From Tolypocladium sp. Sup5 PDA-1 (taxonomy: Eukaryota > Ascomycota > Sordariomycetes > Hypocreales > Ophiocordycipitaceae), in assembly GCA_000750105.3 (NCBI GenBank), contig JPHH03000085.1, forward strand, positions 32,054 to 96,053: 64,000 nucleotides of DNA. The letters are read 5' to 3'. Below the pieces are notes generated by a model. The model saw only the letters and a list, made by a program, of their open reading frames with translations, was not told where the DNA came from and ran no database searches. Below, piece by piece: positions 43,472 through 54,649 of the stretch; the stretch's first letter is position 1; every line of letters starts with the position of its first letter. The position numbers and the translations under genes are program-made.

Positions 43472-45223
43472 ACTTTACCATACTTTGCTAAGCTAAGCTA
43501 TGAAGGCATAAGGAGCAGGAAGAGTGCGAGGTGGTGAGTGGGCGGCTCGATATGGTACGTTAAGGAAGCTGTAATAATAGGCACATTCATTCAACTGTCG
43601 GTTCCTGGTTCCCATGCCGCAGACGACCTGCCGGAGCATTCGGGCCGTGGCACTAGTATTGGTTACCCAAAGCTCCTGCAGCAATATTACGTTCTGGACC
43701 CAGTCTAGAACCAGTCTAGACCCTTAGCATAAGCCCTGGTCTCTCCGGGAGCTGAGACTGGATTGTTCACAGTCGTGGAACTGGTTCTTGCTGACAGTAC
43801 ACGGATCAGTCTATGTGCAAGCTAGTGCTTTCTCAATCCGTGAACGAGCGGTGTGATTCAAGTTTGTTCGACTCCATTGGAGGACATCACAAATTCCACC
43901 CCTACTCATCTCGCTCCGTCTATGCGACCAGTGACGCTGGTCAAGACTTATCAAAGGCAAACACTTCTAGAGTCTGTAACAAAGTATGGCGGCTGTGGAC
44001 TGTGTAAACCGGTATATGTACTTTCTAATATTCGGCAAGTCGGGCAACCGTTGGGTCGCGGGGTTAGCACTTTGCATGTACGCTGCAAATCCTCTTTATC
44101 GTGTTGGGAAGGTCAATATCTCCATGTTTCAGCCACTATCATGTATGGCTGCATCTGCCCACTCCAGGTTAGTGTCAGTACTCGACTCAAGTGCCGGCTG
44201 CAACCGTTCATTTGCCAATTGTCACGTTAACCCCCTGCTCCGAAACCACATGCAGTTAGAGTGTAATGTGGGGAATAGGAGCCTCGAAGGCTTGGCGGAG
44301 CCTTGGAGGCGGGGCGGTAAATACGTCCCCCCGCCTATCTAAGCAATATAATAAGGCAGATTGGGCATGACTAGTATATTTCAAGTCTAATGGAATACTA
44401 GCGCCGGGAGCTTGTCCCATCTGAATGGCTCGCCCTTGCTGTGTAAAAAGAAGCTTAACATTGCCTTGCAGGTCTCCGAATCTGGCTTATCACTTACGAG
44501 TGCACCCGGGAGTAGTGTAAGTATTTGGCTCTCGCAGTCACACCGTCAGCCTCGGTCGCAGGAGACAACCTTTGAGTACCCCGCCAGAAAAAGAAGCGAT
44601 ATTATCTTCGAAGTAGAATTGAGCGCTATTCTCCCGCACCTGTCACTCGCCGGCGATATGTCTACTCAATTCGTGCTCCCGCCCAGCTAGTTCAAGTCGT
44701 ATCTTATCGCAGAGCCTCGTAATATCCAGTACTTTCTAGTATAGCGCACTCGTCGCCTCTCTCTCACCACGCTTCGCAATCGCTTGGGCATCTCGCACTT
44801 CCTGCCAAGCGGGGCTGCGTCGTCTTCCTATTAGCTCTTGTAACTGTTTCAACTGCGAGTCATGATATCCCCTCGAACCGTATTCCCCTATGTCCCTTAT
44901 AACTCCATCATCCCCCAGCCAAGCTTTCTGGACAGTCAACGCCGGGCTTGGTTATTTGTCTGCAACAGTACCTCGACGTCTTCCTCGAGCTTACTTTTCT
45001 CTTGTTGCTGGAGAGACTACATGTCATAATCATTTGCGGCATTGCTGCGGGAGTCCGGGACGTGCCACCAGCCCATGAGAGAAGCACAAAGCATCGACGG
45101 CCATAAAGCGACAAGCACCCATGGCGATGCCATGAGTTCTGTCAAAGTATCCAACAGTACCTTGACAACACATGACCTATGAAAACGGGTCTCAACACCT
45201 TATCCGTTCGTTACTCACCCAAC
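43472..45223. other. no supported gene
   Basis: Scattered ORFs of 60-125 codons without motifs. Around 44270-44345 there is a GC-rich palindromic-looking stretch (CTCGAAGGCTTGGCGGAGCC). Its nature is unknown. Confidence 0.3.
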
Positions 45224-45960
45224 TTACATCAAATACCTCGTGCCATAGACAGCAGGCACCGCTTCAGCCGCCGTAGATAGGACACTGAACACTTGGAGAC
45301 AAAGTTTTGTCACGAAGTCGCTGCTGATCGGACCGTATTGCCCCAGCTGCTGTAGCCACTCATAGTCCCTTTCAAGGTGCTTGATGATGCGTTCATCTGC
45401 CGCGACAAATACAGAAGCGATATTTGTTAGCAGCCGTCCTGCCTGAACACCGTTGCCGCCCTGATGGGGAGTTCCCAAAAAGTCCATGCGTCGAGACCTT
45501 CACTAAGTGATGTTCGTGTAATGCGCCTTGACGGGATGCATCTGAATAGATGAGGGCCTACCACGGTGAGAAGGCTCATGATCTGTGAAGACGTGTGCGA
45601 CGTACACTCTTGACGACGATGCCACCGAGGCTGTGTGCCACCAAGAAAATCGGTCGCTTGCGGACTGAACGTTGTCAGTTTCCTTGCAGTATCGGCAGAA
45701 AATATAGGTTACCTCTCACATTTGTGGCCTTCCGCTTCCTGCATAGATCCGCTACAAGATTCCGTTCATGATCCCATAGGTAATGACAGCTTACACGAGA
45801 GCTGGCATGTGTATTGGCATCGTAGCCCCAGCAGAGGATGCGGGCGGGGTAAGTCGCTCGGGAGGAGATCGCGGAGCCAGTAAACGTCGTTACTTGCGGT
45901 CCATGTCTTCTCTCGGTGACCGTTGAGGCATCGCAGTAGGCGGCCCCTCACCTCCATCAG
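45224..45960 (-). pseudogene. N-terminal alpha/beta-hydrolase domain of a fungal NLR-type protein
   Basis: Fungal NLR (STAND) proteins often start with a lipase-like domain. Minus-strand pieces in order: LNGHREKTWTASNDVYWLRD then LLPSDLP. After a frameshift near 45845 comes ARILCWGYDANTHASSRVSC and RNLVADLCRKRKATNV. An intron (GTAACC ... CTGACAACGTTCAG) is followed by RPIFLVAHSLGGIVVKS, which carries the catalytic serine elbow G/AHSLGG. A 48-nt intron (GTACGT ... GGTAG) leads to ALIYSDASRQGALHEHH then VKVSTHG. A second frameshift precedes MDFLGTPHQGGNGVQAGRLL and HLERDYEWLQQLGQYGPISS, DFVTK. No NACHT or NB-ARC domain follows. Two frameshifts and truncation make it a pseudogene of an incompatibility/immune-type gene. 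Confidence 0.8.
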
Positions 45961-47059
45961 CCAAGTACATGCCAGACGCTCCCCAGCACAAGCAGCGTCT
46001 TTGCATGACAAACAAGCACCCAACCTGGGCCACCAGACGCTATGCCAACCCTGACAAACCTGCGTAGAATAGCTAGACAGTGCCCTAAACTCGATGAGGA
46101 TCAGCAAGCCATTTATTCAGGAACCACGCAAGCGTCTGACGAGGCATAGCAGGACTGGACGAGGCAGTGCACGTTGGGTCCGCGGCACCATGATCTAATG
46201 TCTGCAAGGTCAAATGCGGCAGTGAAACCCAGTCCCCACGAGGGTGTGCCAGCCCTACGGGGCACTCTCCAGGCAGTCTGCCCTGATTTGCTGGCCTAGG
46301 TATTCATAAAGTAGCGCTATCGTTGCGCGCAGTGTCGCGGTTTCGGCCGCCAGATCCAGTGGACGGCGTCGCCGCTTTTGGCGGCTCGATGCCCTGACGC
46401 ATGATCCGAGAGGCTGTTGAGTAGCAGATGAGGCTTCCCAAATGGCCGTGCTAGGACAGAAAACCTGGGGTCAACGCTAATTCAGAGGCAGTGCTCGGTA
46501 TTGTTGGCATGTCAGAACTGGAGATGCTACCCTCAACTTCAGTGGTGGGAGGGAGGACGTCGCAGGAAGGTATGAGCTAGGGGGTTCTTTGGAGGGTTCC
46601 CAGGATAATGGGAGCTTAATATAACTCCCAGTCAAATGGATTACCCAAAGAGCGTAGTGAGCAAAACAGCGCATTCGCCCATCCTCAATTCGGTACGAAG
46701 GTTACTGGGGTGGGGGGAACCCCAAGAACCTTGTTCTCATCCAACAGCCGTCCACAATCAAGCAGCCCTATATCATGATGTCCAAGGATATGTATTAGCA
46801 CTGCCGAGTACGACTTCTGCTTCGTACGTGGTTTCCCGCTGACCCCTTGTACGTCGCTTCGAGCTCCACTATCTCTGCGAGTTCGTCGCTTTGCGTTTCA
46901 TGTTCATGGCTGGGAGTAAGCTTTCTTTGGCGACCGCAGCTTCATTCAGTGGTCCTAGGTCTTCCGCTTTGCCGTTTCGAGAGCTCTCATCTGCGCCGGG
47001 CCGTTCGTATTCCATCTGTGCCGTCTCAAATTCCTGTCTAGTGTTGCGAAACCTTAGAC
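45961..47059. other. no supported gene
   Basis: Degraded sequence upstream of the NLR remnant and downstream of the kinase remnant; no motif. Confidence 0.35.
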
Positions 47060-48040
47060 CTACTGATGACGCGCCTTGCCACCTAGCCCTATCAGTTTCT
47101 TTCCCTTCATTCCTTCTCCCACTTTCCCTCGTCCTGAACGGAACGAAGAGCTTCCGACTTGCACAGAAATTGCGGGCACGGTGAACTTGGCGCATGCCAT
47201 GATCCTGCCCCGGAGCTCCGAGAAGGTGATCCTGAGCTCAGGGTTGGGGTTGAAGATCAGTCCCAAAATGACGTTCAATTCATCCGTCAAGGGAAGAATC
47301 GTCTTAAGAAAGTCCCAGGACCAGGCATACGCTTGGTATGTCGAGTCCTGGAAGGAAGCCCGCGTCCATGGGTTGCGTCCACAGGTGAGGTTGACGAGGA
47401 TAACCCCAAGGGACCAGACATCATTAGGCGCGCACATGTAAAACGGCTTCCTGGTAGAGGGGCCCAGACATTCTGTGGGAGGAGAAGTAAATATGGTTAG
47501 CCTTTCTATCAGGGCGAAGGGGAAAAGAAGAAAAACGGGAGAAATATACCTGGACTAATGTAGAAGGTGGAGCCACGTCCATAATCCTCGGATCGGTCGT
47601 CGGACGTGGCAAGGCCAAAGTCGGCAAGCTTCAGAGTCTCTCCATGCCCTGTCGCCAAGATGTTCTCCGGCTTAAGGTCCCGGTGGTAGATCCCGAGCTT
47701 ATGGCAATGCTCCACGGAATCTAGTATTTGGACGAATATCTTCTTACACAGTTCGTCATTGCCGACATACAGGAGCTCTGTGATGTTTAGGAATAAGTCG
47801 CCTTCAGGGCAGTACTCCATGATAACGTACATACAGTCGGGGGCATCCACGATCTTGAGCACGACACGACGTTGGGGTGCGCGGATGCCAGGTAGTGGAG
47901 TCTGATCTCCCGTCGATAGTAGGTGACTTGTCGACGCTCTAGGGGCGTTCCATCGGCGTTGAACTTGCTGAGGCACTTCGAAGCAGTCTACATTCACCGG
48001 TACTAGGAGCCCATATGCGTCCAGTCACATTACGAAGACC
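47060..48040 (-). pseudogene. Ran1/Pat1-like Ser/Thr protein kinase, two frameshifts
   Basis: Reads DAYGLL (glycine-loop end), then after a slip near 47970 KCLSKFNADGTPLERRQVTY (the AxK lysine) and REIRLHYLASAHPNVV. A second slip near 47865 restores the first frame: VLKIVDAPDCMYVIMEYCPE, GDLFLNITE, HCHKLGIYHRDLKPENIL (catalytic loop), KLADFGLATSDD (DFG), GSTFYISP. A 77-nt intron (47549-47473, GTATAT ... CCACAG) joins in phase to ECLGPSTRKPFYMCAPNDVW, SLGVILVNLTCGRNPW and FLKTILPLTDELNVILGLIF. Ran1-family kinases act in nutrient and meiosis control. All catalytic residues are present and most of the domain is readable, so the gene died recently or has compensating indels. Confidence 0.8.
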
Positions 48041-48216
48041 GCAGTTAGCTCAACTGCTCAACCAGACGGCTGTAAGGGAACTCCAAACATTGACTTGTCA
48101 CCGCCGACAACATACTCACAACCTTTGCGATGCTTTAGTCTCGTGCAGTGCGCACCTGCAAGGCTGCCTTTGTCCGCCCTGGAATGAGTCGGGAAATTTC
48201 CATATATATATTTAAA

Positions 48217-48230
48217 CCCCCCCCCCCCCC
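48217..48230 (+). repeat. poly-C tract (14 C)
   Basis: A TATATATATTTAAA stretch leads into 14 C, just past the 3' end of the minus-strand gene at 48240. Confidence 0.7.
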
Positions 48231-48239
48231 TTTTCTTCT

Positions 48240-48512
48240 TCACCTCGCCTTCGCATCCTTGGGTGGCCCATCCAGACCCTCCTTGGCCTGCCTCCCAATG
48301 CTGCTCATGTCCATGCCCGCGCCCTTGGTCGCCGCGCCTCGCAACCCAGCCGAGGACCCCTCACCCGTGCCGATGGCGCCCTCAGTCTTACCCGACCCGA
48401 CGTTGACGTTGCGCGCGTTCGCTGACTGCCAGTCCGACGCCTGCGGTGGCTGATCTGGTAGAGGCAGGTTCGCCTGCGCGTTGGCGATCTTCTGGTCCTT
48501 AGACTCGGTCAT
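48240..48512 (-). CDS. small conserved-type hydrophilic protein
   Basis: 90-aa single-exon protein starting MTESKDQKIANAQANLPLPD. It is glycine-, alanine- and Gln-rich and disordered, with ASDWQSANARNVNVGSGKTE and GEGSSAGLRGAATKGAGMD, ending in a Lys/Arg tail. Proteins of this composition and start (S/T-x-x-K-x-Q-x-I-A-N-A-Q-A-N-L-P-L-P) recur across filamentous ascomycetes as uncharacterised small proteins. No biochemical function is known to me. A further in-frame upstream ATG at 48557 exists but the conserved start is 48512. Confidence 0.65.
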   Translation of the reverse strand: MTESKDQKIANAQANLPLPDQPPQASDWQSANARNVNVGSGKTEGAIGTGEGSSAGLRGAATKGAGMDMSSIGRQAKEGLDGPPKDAKAR

Positions 48513-49211
48513 GATGAAGGAAGCTGCAGTAACTATTACGGAGTAGGTAGTTAGCATGAGCGTCGCCTATCATTAGGTCGGTGAGCAGCTCATGCCAGTG
48601 CTAGGCTTGAGTGGGCTTACTTTGGGGGTGTTTGTTGGTGAGGGCGGGGCAGCGTCGCTATTCAGCCCTGTAACTTAGATGCAGAACTTCGTGTTTGATG
48701 TCGTCTGGTTTTCTTCTGCTACCATGGGTATTATAACAGACAGATTGGTGGTGAAGAATAGAGAATGAGCAAACTTGACAACGCAACGTCCATGACCTCT
48801 TATAAACCACGCTGAATGACAGCGCAACGGCTCGTTTCCACCGCTGACATTAATGACGTCGATGGAGGGGCTACCAGAAATCTCTGGGCCCATGAGCCGC
48901 AAAACGCACCTAAAGCTCCAGCAGCCCCACATGTTGCTTGCTGGAGAACAGCTCATCGTGATGTCACGATTCATCTCAGATCGCGAGTTGGAAGACAACA
49001 GAGCAAGGTTTGGAATGCTTCAGTCGAAAAGGAGGGACAGGAACGAAAGCAGAACGAGGACGAGGTATGAGTCAGGCTTTTGATACCAACCCGTGGCGTG
49101 AAGCAAAGCTTCTGCACGAATTGCAACTAGATACGTTGGCTGCGTGCGGGGTAATGCTGCAGCCGTGCGAAAATGTGATCCAATCGTGTTTATGACTGGG
49201 GATAAAGCAGA
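48513..49211. other. promoter region and unassigned DNA
   Basis: Upstream of the 48512 gene; the remaining ORFs are shadows without motif. Confidence 0.35.
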
Positions 49212-49262
49212 CAGGAGAGGCAAACCGGTCGCGGTTTGCGCAAAAGAGCCTTGAGGAACGAG
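49212..49262 (+). repeat. short hairpin repeat, copy A
   Basis: Contains AAACCG-GTCG-CGGTTT, a perfect 6-bp stem with a GTCG loop, followed by TGCGCAAAAGAGCCTTGAGG. A related copy is at 63928-63975, with the stem changed on both sides. Confidence 0.6.
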
Positions 49263-49947
49263 GTTGGCCACGGTGGTTTCTGTTGCACGCAGGTTCTTGG
49301 AGTGGGATTGTACTGTACCTATTTCTTGTGGGAGGCTGGATGAAGGCAAATGTTGGGTGATTGGTAGGTTAGCCGCCAACTCCAACGCTATCAGAGCCCC
49401 CGTACAGGTATTAAACGGAGCTTAATCCCGCGAAACTGCGTCATAAGCATCAACCTCTTACCTGCCTCCGCTTACTATCTGAAGCGCATAGAAGGCTTCT
49501 AGAAGCAAAACAATTCATTGGGCGGAGACATGGCCTAGGTACTACCTAACGCACATAACAAAGCCATAGAGAGAATTAACGGATAGAAGCTCGGCCTAAT
49601 AGAGCTTTACGACGAAAAGTCTCTCATAGATTACTTACGCAAAAAGACCGCTTACAACGTTAAAACTTTAGCACGCCCTTGCGATAAGACAGGGCAAACC
49701 CGGGCTATTGTTTGGGCTACAGTTTAGCTTCGTGACCGTGGTAGTTGTTGTTGTTATATATTCGCAAACATCGCCCGCCAGTCGTGGCGAGAAGGCTGGA
49801 CCGTATCTCAATGGCGCTTGGATTTTGGGACTTCAGGTTTTGAACGCTCCTCAGTCGCTCTCTTGCTCTTTACTTTTATCTCTTCTCTTCCTTCGCTCGT
49901 TTCAATCTGTCAGCTCATCTCACGCTCCTTCTGCTCCTTAGCTCGAC
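49263..49947. other. no supported gene; promoter of the Agd3-like pseudogene
   Basis: At 49590-49720 an open + strand stretch (LIDYLRKKTAYNVKTLARPC) looks somewhat protein-like but has no recognised family. CT-rich sequence at 49850-49940 is a leader for the next gene. Confidence 0.3.
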
Positions 49948-50330
49948 ATGTGGCATCGCGCAGCCTCGTACTATCTTGGGCTCTTTGGGGCCCTTGCTGG
50001 TTTCGCGGCCGCATCGCCAGCACGGTCCTGATTATTGCTGTCGACGGCGATAATGTTGCAAATGTAAGCACTGGCCTTGATGGCTATGGAATCCCTTGGG
50101 CCAAGGCTCTTATCCCCCAGAGCGGCAGACTGCTGCCGCCCGCCCCTAAACTCATCTGCCACCCAAGGTAACTACGGCGGCATCGTCGTCCTCTGCAGTA
50201 TCTCCTACGATTATAATGGAACGTATCAGAGTGCTGTTACCCAGCAGCAGTGGAATCAGCTCTATGCTTACCAGTCGGCCTTTAAAGTGCGCATGGTTCG
50301 TCTGGAGGAGTATCCTGGGCCAGATTTCGG
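49948..50330 (+). pseudogene. Agd3-like (CE18) polysaccharide deacetylase, 5' fragment
   Basis: Agd3-type enzymes deacetylate secreted galactosaminogalactan. The ATG at 49948 starts a signal peptide, YYLGLFGALAGFAAASPARS, then a TGA at 50029 caused by a one-base slip. The next frame reads VLIIAVDGDNVANVSTGLDG, YGIPWAKALIPQSG. After another slip near 50135 comes PPLNSSATQGNYGGIVVL, SYDYNGTYQSAVTQQQWNQL and YAYQSAFKVRMVRLEEYPG PDFG. This is the N-terminal region of the family in correct order. The catalytic deacetylase domain is missing: homology stops near 50330, just before a helicase fragment on the other strand. Confidence 0.75.
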
Positions 50331-50356
50331 TGAGCGCCACGATTTCGTGCCCGTCT

Positions 50357-50610
50357 CTAACCCCTCGGCTGTTCCGCTTGCGAGCCCTCTTCGTCCAACC
50401 GGGCGGCGGCTTCCTTGATAGTCTTCTCGTTCAGTGCCTCCAGCCTTGACTCTGCCGCAGTCATGCCGTCGGGCACCTTATTGCCCACTAGATCTCTCTC
50501 CCGCACTTTGGATACGAGCATGATGCCATCCAGCGACGGGCAGCGCGACAGCTGCATGTACAAATGTACGGGTCGCACTGCGTCGGAACCACACGACCAT
50601 CGACATTTGT
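50357..50610 (-). mobile_element. PIF1/Helitron-type helicase C-terminal fragment
   Basis: Reads VHLYMQLSRCPSLDGIMLVS, KVRERDLVGNKVPDGM, RLEALNEKTI. The V-Y-V-Q-L-S-R motif followed by LxGIxLLxxV is the end of PIF1-family helicases, in Helitrons or free PIF1-like genes. Everything upstream is missing. It abuts the truncated Agd3 fragment, suggesting its insertion or a rearrangement removed the rest of that gene. Confidence 0.7.
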
Positions 50611-50689
50611 CGTCCTGGTTCCGCGGAGCTCCAGTCCGATTGGACTGAACAGGCTTTTCATGACTAATTGCCATAGTCATCTTTTGGAC

Positions 50690-50885
50690 TTCTAGCCACA
50701 GGGAATACAGTCTCTGAAAGGCAGTACAGTGGCGCTAGGAGTACTCATAGTCAACAAGCGAACAAAGTGGACCGTCACAGTTATCCGAGCCTCATGAATG
50801 GACAACACTGTTCTTGGCAACTACAGCATAGCCATAGTGCCGCCACCTCTCCACCAAGTCTAAAACGTACAGATACTGTCAAGGG
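50690..50885 (+). repeat. strongly diverged relative of the 762-bp repeat
   Basis: Shares short blocks with 5230-5960 (CTCTGAAAGGCAG, AGTCAACAAGCGAACAAAGT-like, CATGAATGGACAACACTG-like). Assignment is by eye and tentative. Confidence 0.35.
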
Positions 50886-51589
50886 CCAAACGTCAAAGTC
50901 ACTTCTATGATCGCCTCGCCTGTAGAAGATGACCGGCGGTTCGCAACGTTCCATTCACGCCGGCGTCATCTGAAAGTACACAACAAACCCTCGCGGCGGA
51001 GGCGCAAGGCGGCTTTTGGGATCTCAGACCCAAATAGGCATTTACAAGCTCTAGTTTGCTTCATACTGCTGCGGCATTGTGGTCATTTTATGGGCGCTAC
51101 AACAACACGGGAGAAGCGGCAAATGAGGACATTGAACAAGGAATTCCACCAGTCCGCATGGCCACCACACCATCTTGGAAGCAAATCTCGCTGTAGCACG
51201 AAGACGTAGTACTTACTGTAGGAATAGTTCGTTGTGCGACGGATTCCACATAACGTCTCTAGCAATGCCAAATACTGGTATCACATGGACATGCGTCCCG
51301 CACCGTTTCGGGCGGGTTTAGACGCTGCGAACTTGAACGATCAGTGGCAAGGATCCTGCAACCGCATGTGGACTTCTAGAGGAAGTGTGACAAGAAAGGA
51401 GCGCTCGTTGCAAGAATTCGACCTAAATCCATAGCGTATAGCTCATGTGGTCGCACTTGCACAGTATTGTCATTTGAACTCTGCGAGAGTTTCCGCTGGA
51501 AGCCACTTAAAAATGAAACGGAACAGAGAAAGCATATTGAGTAACCTTTTCGCATTATTTGTTCGGGCTTCAATCAATTGTGCGTGCGG
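50886..51589. other. no gene seen
   Basis: No motif in any frame. Confidence 0.35.
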
Positions 51590-51670
51590 TGCAACGGCAA
51601 TCAGACATGCCGCATCTGTATGAACACGATGCCGGAGAAAAGGCCAAGGTTCGCAAGAGTAGTCCAAGTC
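51590..51670 (+). repeat. coding-derived repeat related to 6658-6741
   Basis: The frame reads CVRCNGNQTCRICMNTMPEK then RPRFARVVQ, with a C-x2-C-x5-C-x2-C zinc-finger-like spacing. The counterpart at 6658 keeps the first part but lost one Cys. Confidence 0.5.
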
Positions 51671-51857
51671 TCTACGTCCCGCCAAACACAGTACATTACG
51701 CATCTCATCTTCTCACTGTCAACTTTATTTTACCTACACTCCGTACTGCACTCCACGATTACTCGCAATATTTCGCTTACGCCCAGTAAAGCCAAGATAT
51801 ATCCGTCCTGCCGATGGCTCCTACATGCTCTTAGCAGAGAGGTTTTCGTCGTTTCCA

Positions 51858-52495
51858 AACGTCCGGTTTCTACGGTCAGTTATGATAAGATTGGCCTCAT
51901 CAAGCGCGATCACCGCGAGCTGGAGGAATACTACAACCGTATTATCAACAGCCACGACAAAGACGAGCAGACGCGTTACTAGAATCAGTTTGTTTGGGCA
52001 TTGGCCCGTCATTCCATCGGCGAAGAGCTCGTCGTGTATCCTGCCATGGAGACATATGTCGAGGGCGGCAAGGCAATCGCCGACAAGGATCGCCAGCAAC
52101 ACCAAGCAGTAAGCTCAAATACCTCACAGCCTCTATCAGAAGTGGGCCTGATCTGGCAATCTTGGTAGTTGAAGGAGCAGCTGTACCACTTTCAGCAGCT
52201 CAAGGTGGAGGACCTCAGATTCATCAGCACTATCCGAGCACTCTTCAAAGAACTAAAGGAGCACATTAAAGAGGAAGAGGATGAAGGCTTAGTGGCGCTA
52301 GCGGCTTCTCTGGAAGATAAGCGTTCGGAGAAGTTGGCAAAGAGCTTTGAGCGTACCAAAAATGTTTGTCCCGACTCGCGTCACCCAAGTGCCTCGGACA
52401 AGCCACCATATGAGACTGTGGCCGTTTACTTGCTGCGCCATTGGACAAGCAGAGGGATACATTCCGCAAACTTCTCAAGGATTATGCTTCCCTAG
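51858..52495 (+). pseudogene. hemerythrin (HHE) domain protein, broken
   Basis: Hemerythrin-like proteins bind a diiron centre with His/Glu ligands. Reads RPVSTVSYDKIGLIKRDHRE, LEEYYNRIINSHDKDEQTRY, a TAG at 51980, then NQFVWALARHSIGEELVVYP (His and Glu ligands) and ADKDRQQHQA. A 60-nt intron (52109-52168, GTAAGC ... GGTAG) joins in phase to LKEQLYHFQQLKVEDLRFIS and ELKEHIKEEEDEG. A one-base slip at about 52361 (KSFERTKN, then the intended MFVPTR in the next frame) and another near 52440 (intended APLDKQRDTFRKLLKDYASL) garble the C-terminus. The TAG replaces a Gln or Trp codon. All metal ligands survive. Confidence 0.8.
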
Positions 52496-54186
52496 TTGGA
52501 TACTGTCATGGCAGCCGTTGTGTGTACATGATGCAATGAACTCGCTACACCTATACATCGCAGCTACGCAATAAATGCACCGCAGTGTACTTTCTTTTAT
52601 GGTTTTCGTAGCCTTCTATGAGGCAGGGAGGCAGGGATTAAATCCGGGTTTGTACATTAAGTTGTTGCTACTTTGTATTAGATACCTTACGGACAACATG
52701 CAACATGTTACTGTGTACCTGCATCAACACAGCTTGGTTAAAACGAATGCTTTTACATCGCGGTGGCGCGCAATAATCCATCGTGCCCACGTGCAGGGTT
52801 TCAAAGCTCTGCATTTCGGCGTGGGGTAGGCGTGACGTAATTACTCCATCAAATTACTCGCTGCAAACGGCAGACCGAGTACGGCCATCATATGCCAGTA
52901 CAATGACGTCGTCTAGTAAATATATTGCGTCACAGCTTGGGACCTTGGCAAAGGTAAGTATTAGCGGTGTAGACTGAACGACGCTTCGTGATTGTTGACA
53001 TGATGTCAACCACGGTAATGCACATAACTTGGGTTCTTCTGGCACATACAAGGAATGATAGCCGGGCAACTTTCTCCGCGTTGAACACTAAGCGCATTCT
53101 TTGCGCCAGCCACGGCGAGATCATTGCGTACGGCAAACGGATGCGAACATGTTATAAAGGTATCTTAGGGGAGTGATCGCTGCGACAAGTGGAGGTTCGC
53201 TGCTTCCGGCTTTTTTCCTGCCCTCAGCATGTTGCCAAATCCGGATACATGTAGAGACCTGATTGGCCATGCTGAACCAAGCCACAGCCAGCCTGTTGTT
53301 CTCGGCGCTGTTTTCCCTTGTATTCATTATTCTGAGACTCTACAATGCTACAACGACAGCTCTGGCTCGTTACATGTGTTGAGACAATTTAACAACGAGA
53401 TGACACATAAAAAGAACAATCAAAGATGATGCGCTTAAGTCTCACTTTCGAAACGGTGTAGCACCACAGAACTTTGTCGAATCACTGTTAGTGCAAGACC
53501 AGTGTAAGACGTAAATTATCACTGCACGATCCGAAATGCATCAAATCATTTGCCTTGGGCTTGTCAGTCCCTGTACTGTAATAGATACATAACAATACAG
53601 TCAAAGACAACTCAGGACTTCGCGTGTTCCCGAAGCGCCCTCAAGCCTGTCTCGTTATTGCTAACTTCTCATAACTTGCCCTGATTACCCTCGTTTGCTC
53701 TTTATGCCTTCTTTGCCGCCTTCTTCTGCGCATTCGGTAATGCCACTTCGGATCCCGAGAAGAGCGGGAGCCAAATCTCTTCTAGGTTTGATCGAATGAG
53801 TACACCCACGGCTGGGGTCTAACGCACATGCCTGAAAACACCTGCCACGTTTCGATTCCTTCGCTGGCGCACCGTCCAACATTCGCGCAACCACTTGAGC
53901 AAGTTCAAGATCTCGCCTCTCTGCAAGTTCCGGAGCCACGCCACCGTCCAACCGCCGAGAAACAAGTGGCAGCCAGCTTCGGAGCGCAACATTCCGCGAC
54001 AGCGGCTGGCGATCTCCCGTCATCTGGTACCTTATGCCTCTCATACCACACAAATGCAAACAGCAGAGGTGTTCAGCTTGCATCAGTGGCGATACTTCTG
54101 AAAAACGCTGTTGCCTACTAGGCAGGATCGTACTGTCCGTTTGCTATGAGGGAGCGACTTGATCTTGACAGCATATGTATGTAAAA
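52496..54186. other. no supported gene
   Basis: Many short overlapping ORFs. The pair at 53685-54121 on opposite strands are mutual shadows without motif. Confidence 0.35.
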
Positions 54187-54453
54187 TCAGCAGCTGTCCT
54201 CCCAATGGTGGTTGCGACCACAGTCGCATTTGCCGCCGCAATCATTATCACATCCAACACCAAATCCAGGACCAACCCAGCAGTTGATGCCCTCCTGTTT
54301 CATTCCGGCCATAAACTTCCGGCGTGCATTGCCACACTCGCAATTGTAGCCCACCCAGGTGGACGTGCAATCGTCGTTGTGCCAGCAAGTTACTTCAGCA
54401 GAAGCCTGCTGAATAAGAGGGAGGAACACTGCGATCCAAACGACTGGTCTCAT
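54187..54453 (-). CDS. small secreted cysteine-rich protein
   Basis: 88 aa. The signal peptide VVWIAVFLPLIQQASA ends before EVTCWHNDDC. The mature part of about 69 residues has ten cysteines, consistent with five disulfides. Their spacing is C-x5-C-x8-C-x-C-x17-C-x9-C-x3-C-x3-C-x-C-x9-C. It is Gly-, Asn- and Asp-rich and moderately acidic. Such proteins are typical fungal candidate effectors or antimicrobial-type peptides; no named family was recognised. A plausible 5' UTR intron (54465-54561) and TATA box (54643-54649) precede it, supporting expression. Confidence 0.7.
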   Translation of the reverse strand: MRPVVWIAVFLPLIQQASAEVTCWHNDDCTSTWVGYNCECGNARRKFMAGMKQEGINCWVGPGFGVGCDNDCGGKCDCGRNHHWEDSC

Positions 54454-54464
54454 ATTGCAAGGTT

Positions 54465-54561
54465 CTGTGGTACGTCAGTGACCAGCGTAAACTTAGGTTC
54501 GAGAGATGCTGAAGGATGGGTTGAAAACTGAAAGATATAATTGCGATGGGGCCATGCTTAC
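54465..54561 (-). other. probable 5' UTR intron of the Cys-rich gene
   Basis: Donor GTAAGC at 54561, branch CACTGAC, acceptor ACCACAG at 54465, ending 11 bases before the ATG. Confidence 0.55.
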
Positions 54562-54642
54562 CGGAGTGGCGAGGCTGATATACTTCGAAGCTGCCGTTAA
54601 TGAGGCGAGGTTGAGGTGCATCACGCTGGTCCATATGCTCCT

Positions 54643-54649
54643 CTTTATA
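54643..54649 (-). promoter_or_regulatory. TATA box of the Cys-rich gene
   Basis: TATAAAG on the minus strand, about 80 bases upstream of the UTR intron. Confidence 0.5.

Noticed and set aside
49590..49720. Open stretch LIDYLRKKTAYNVKTLARPC as a transposon protein
   Set aside because: Protein-like but too short and without a recognised family.
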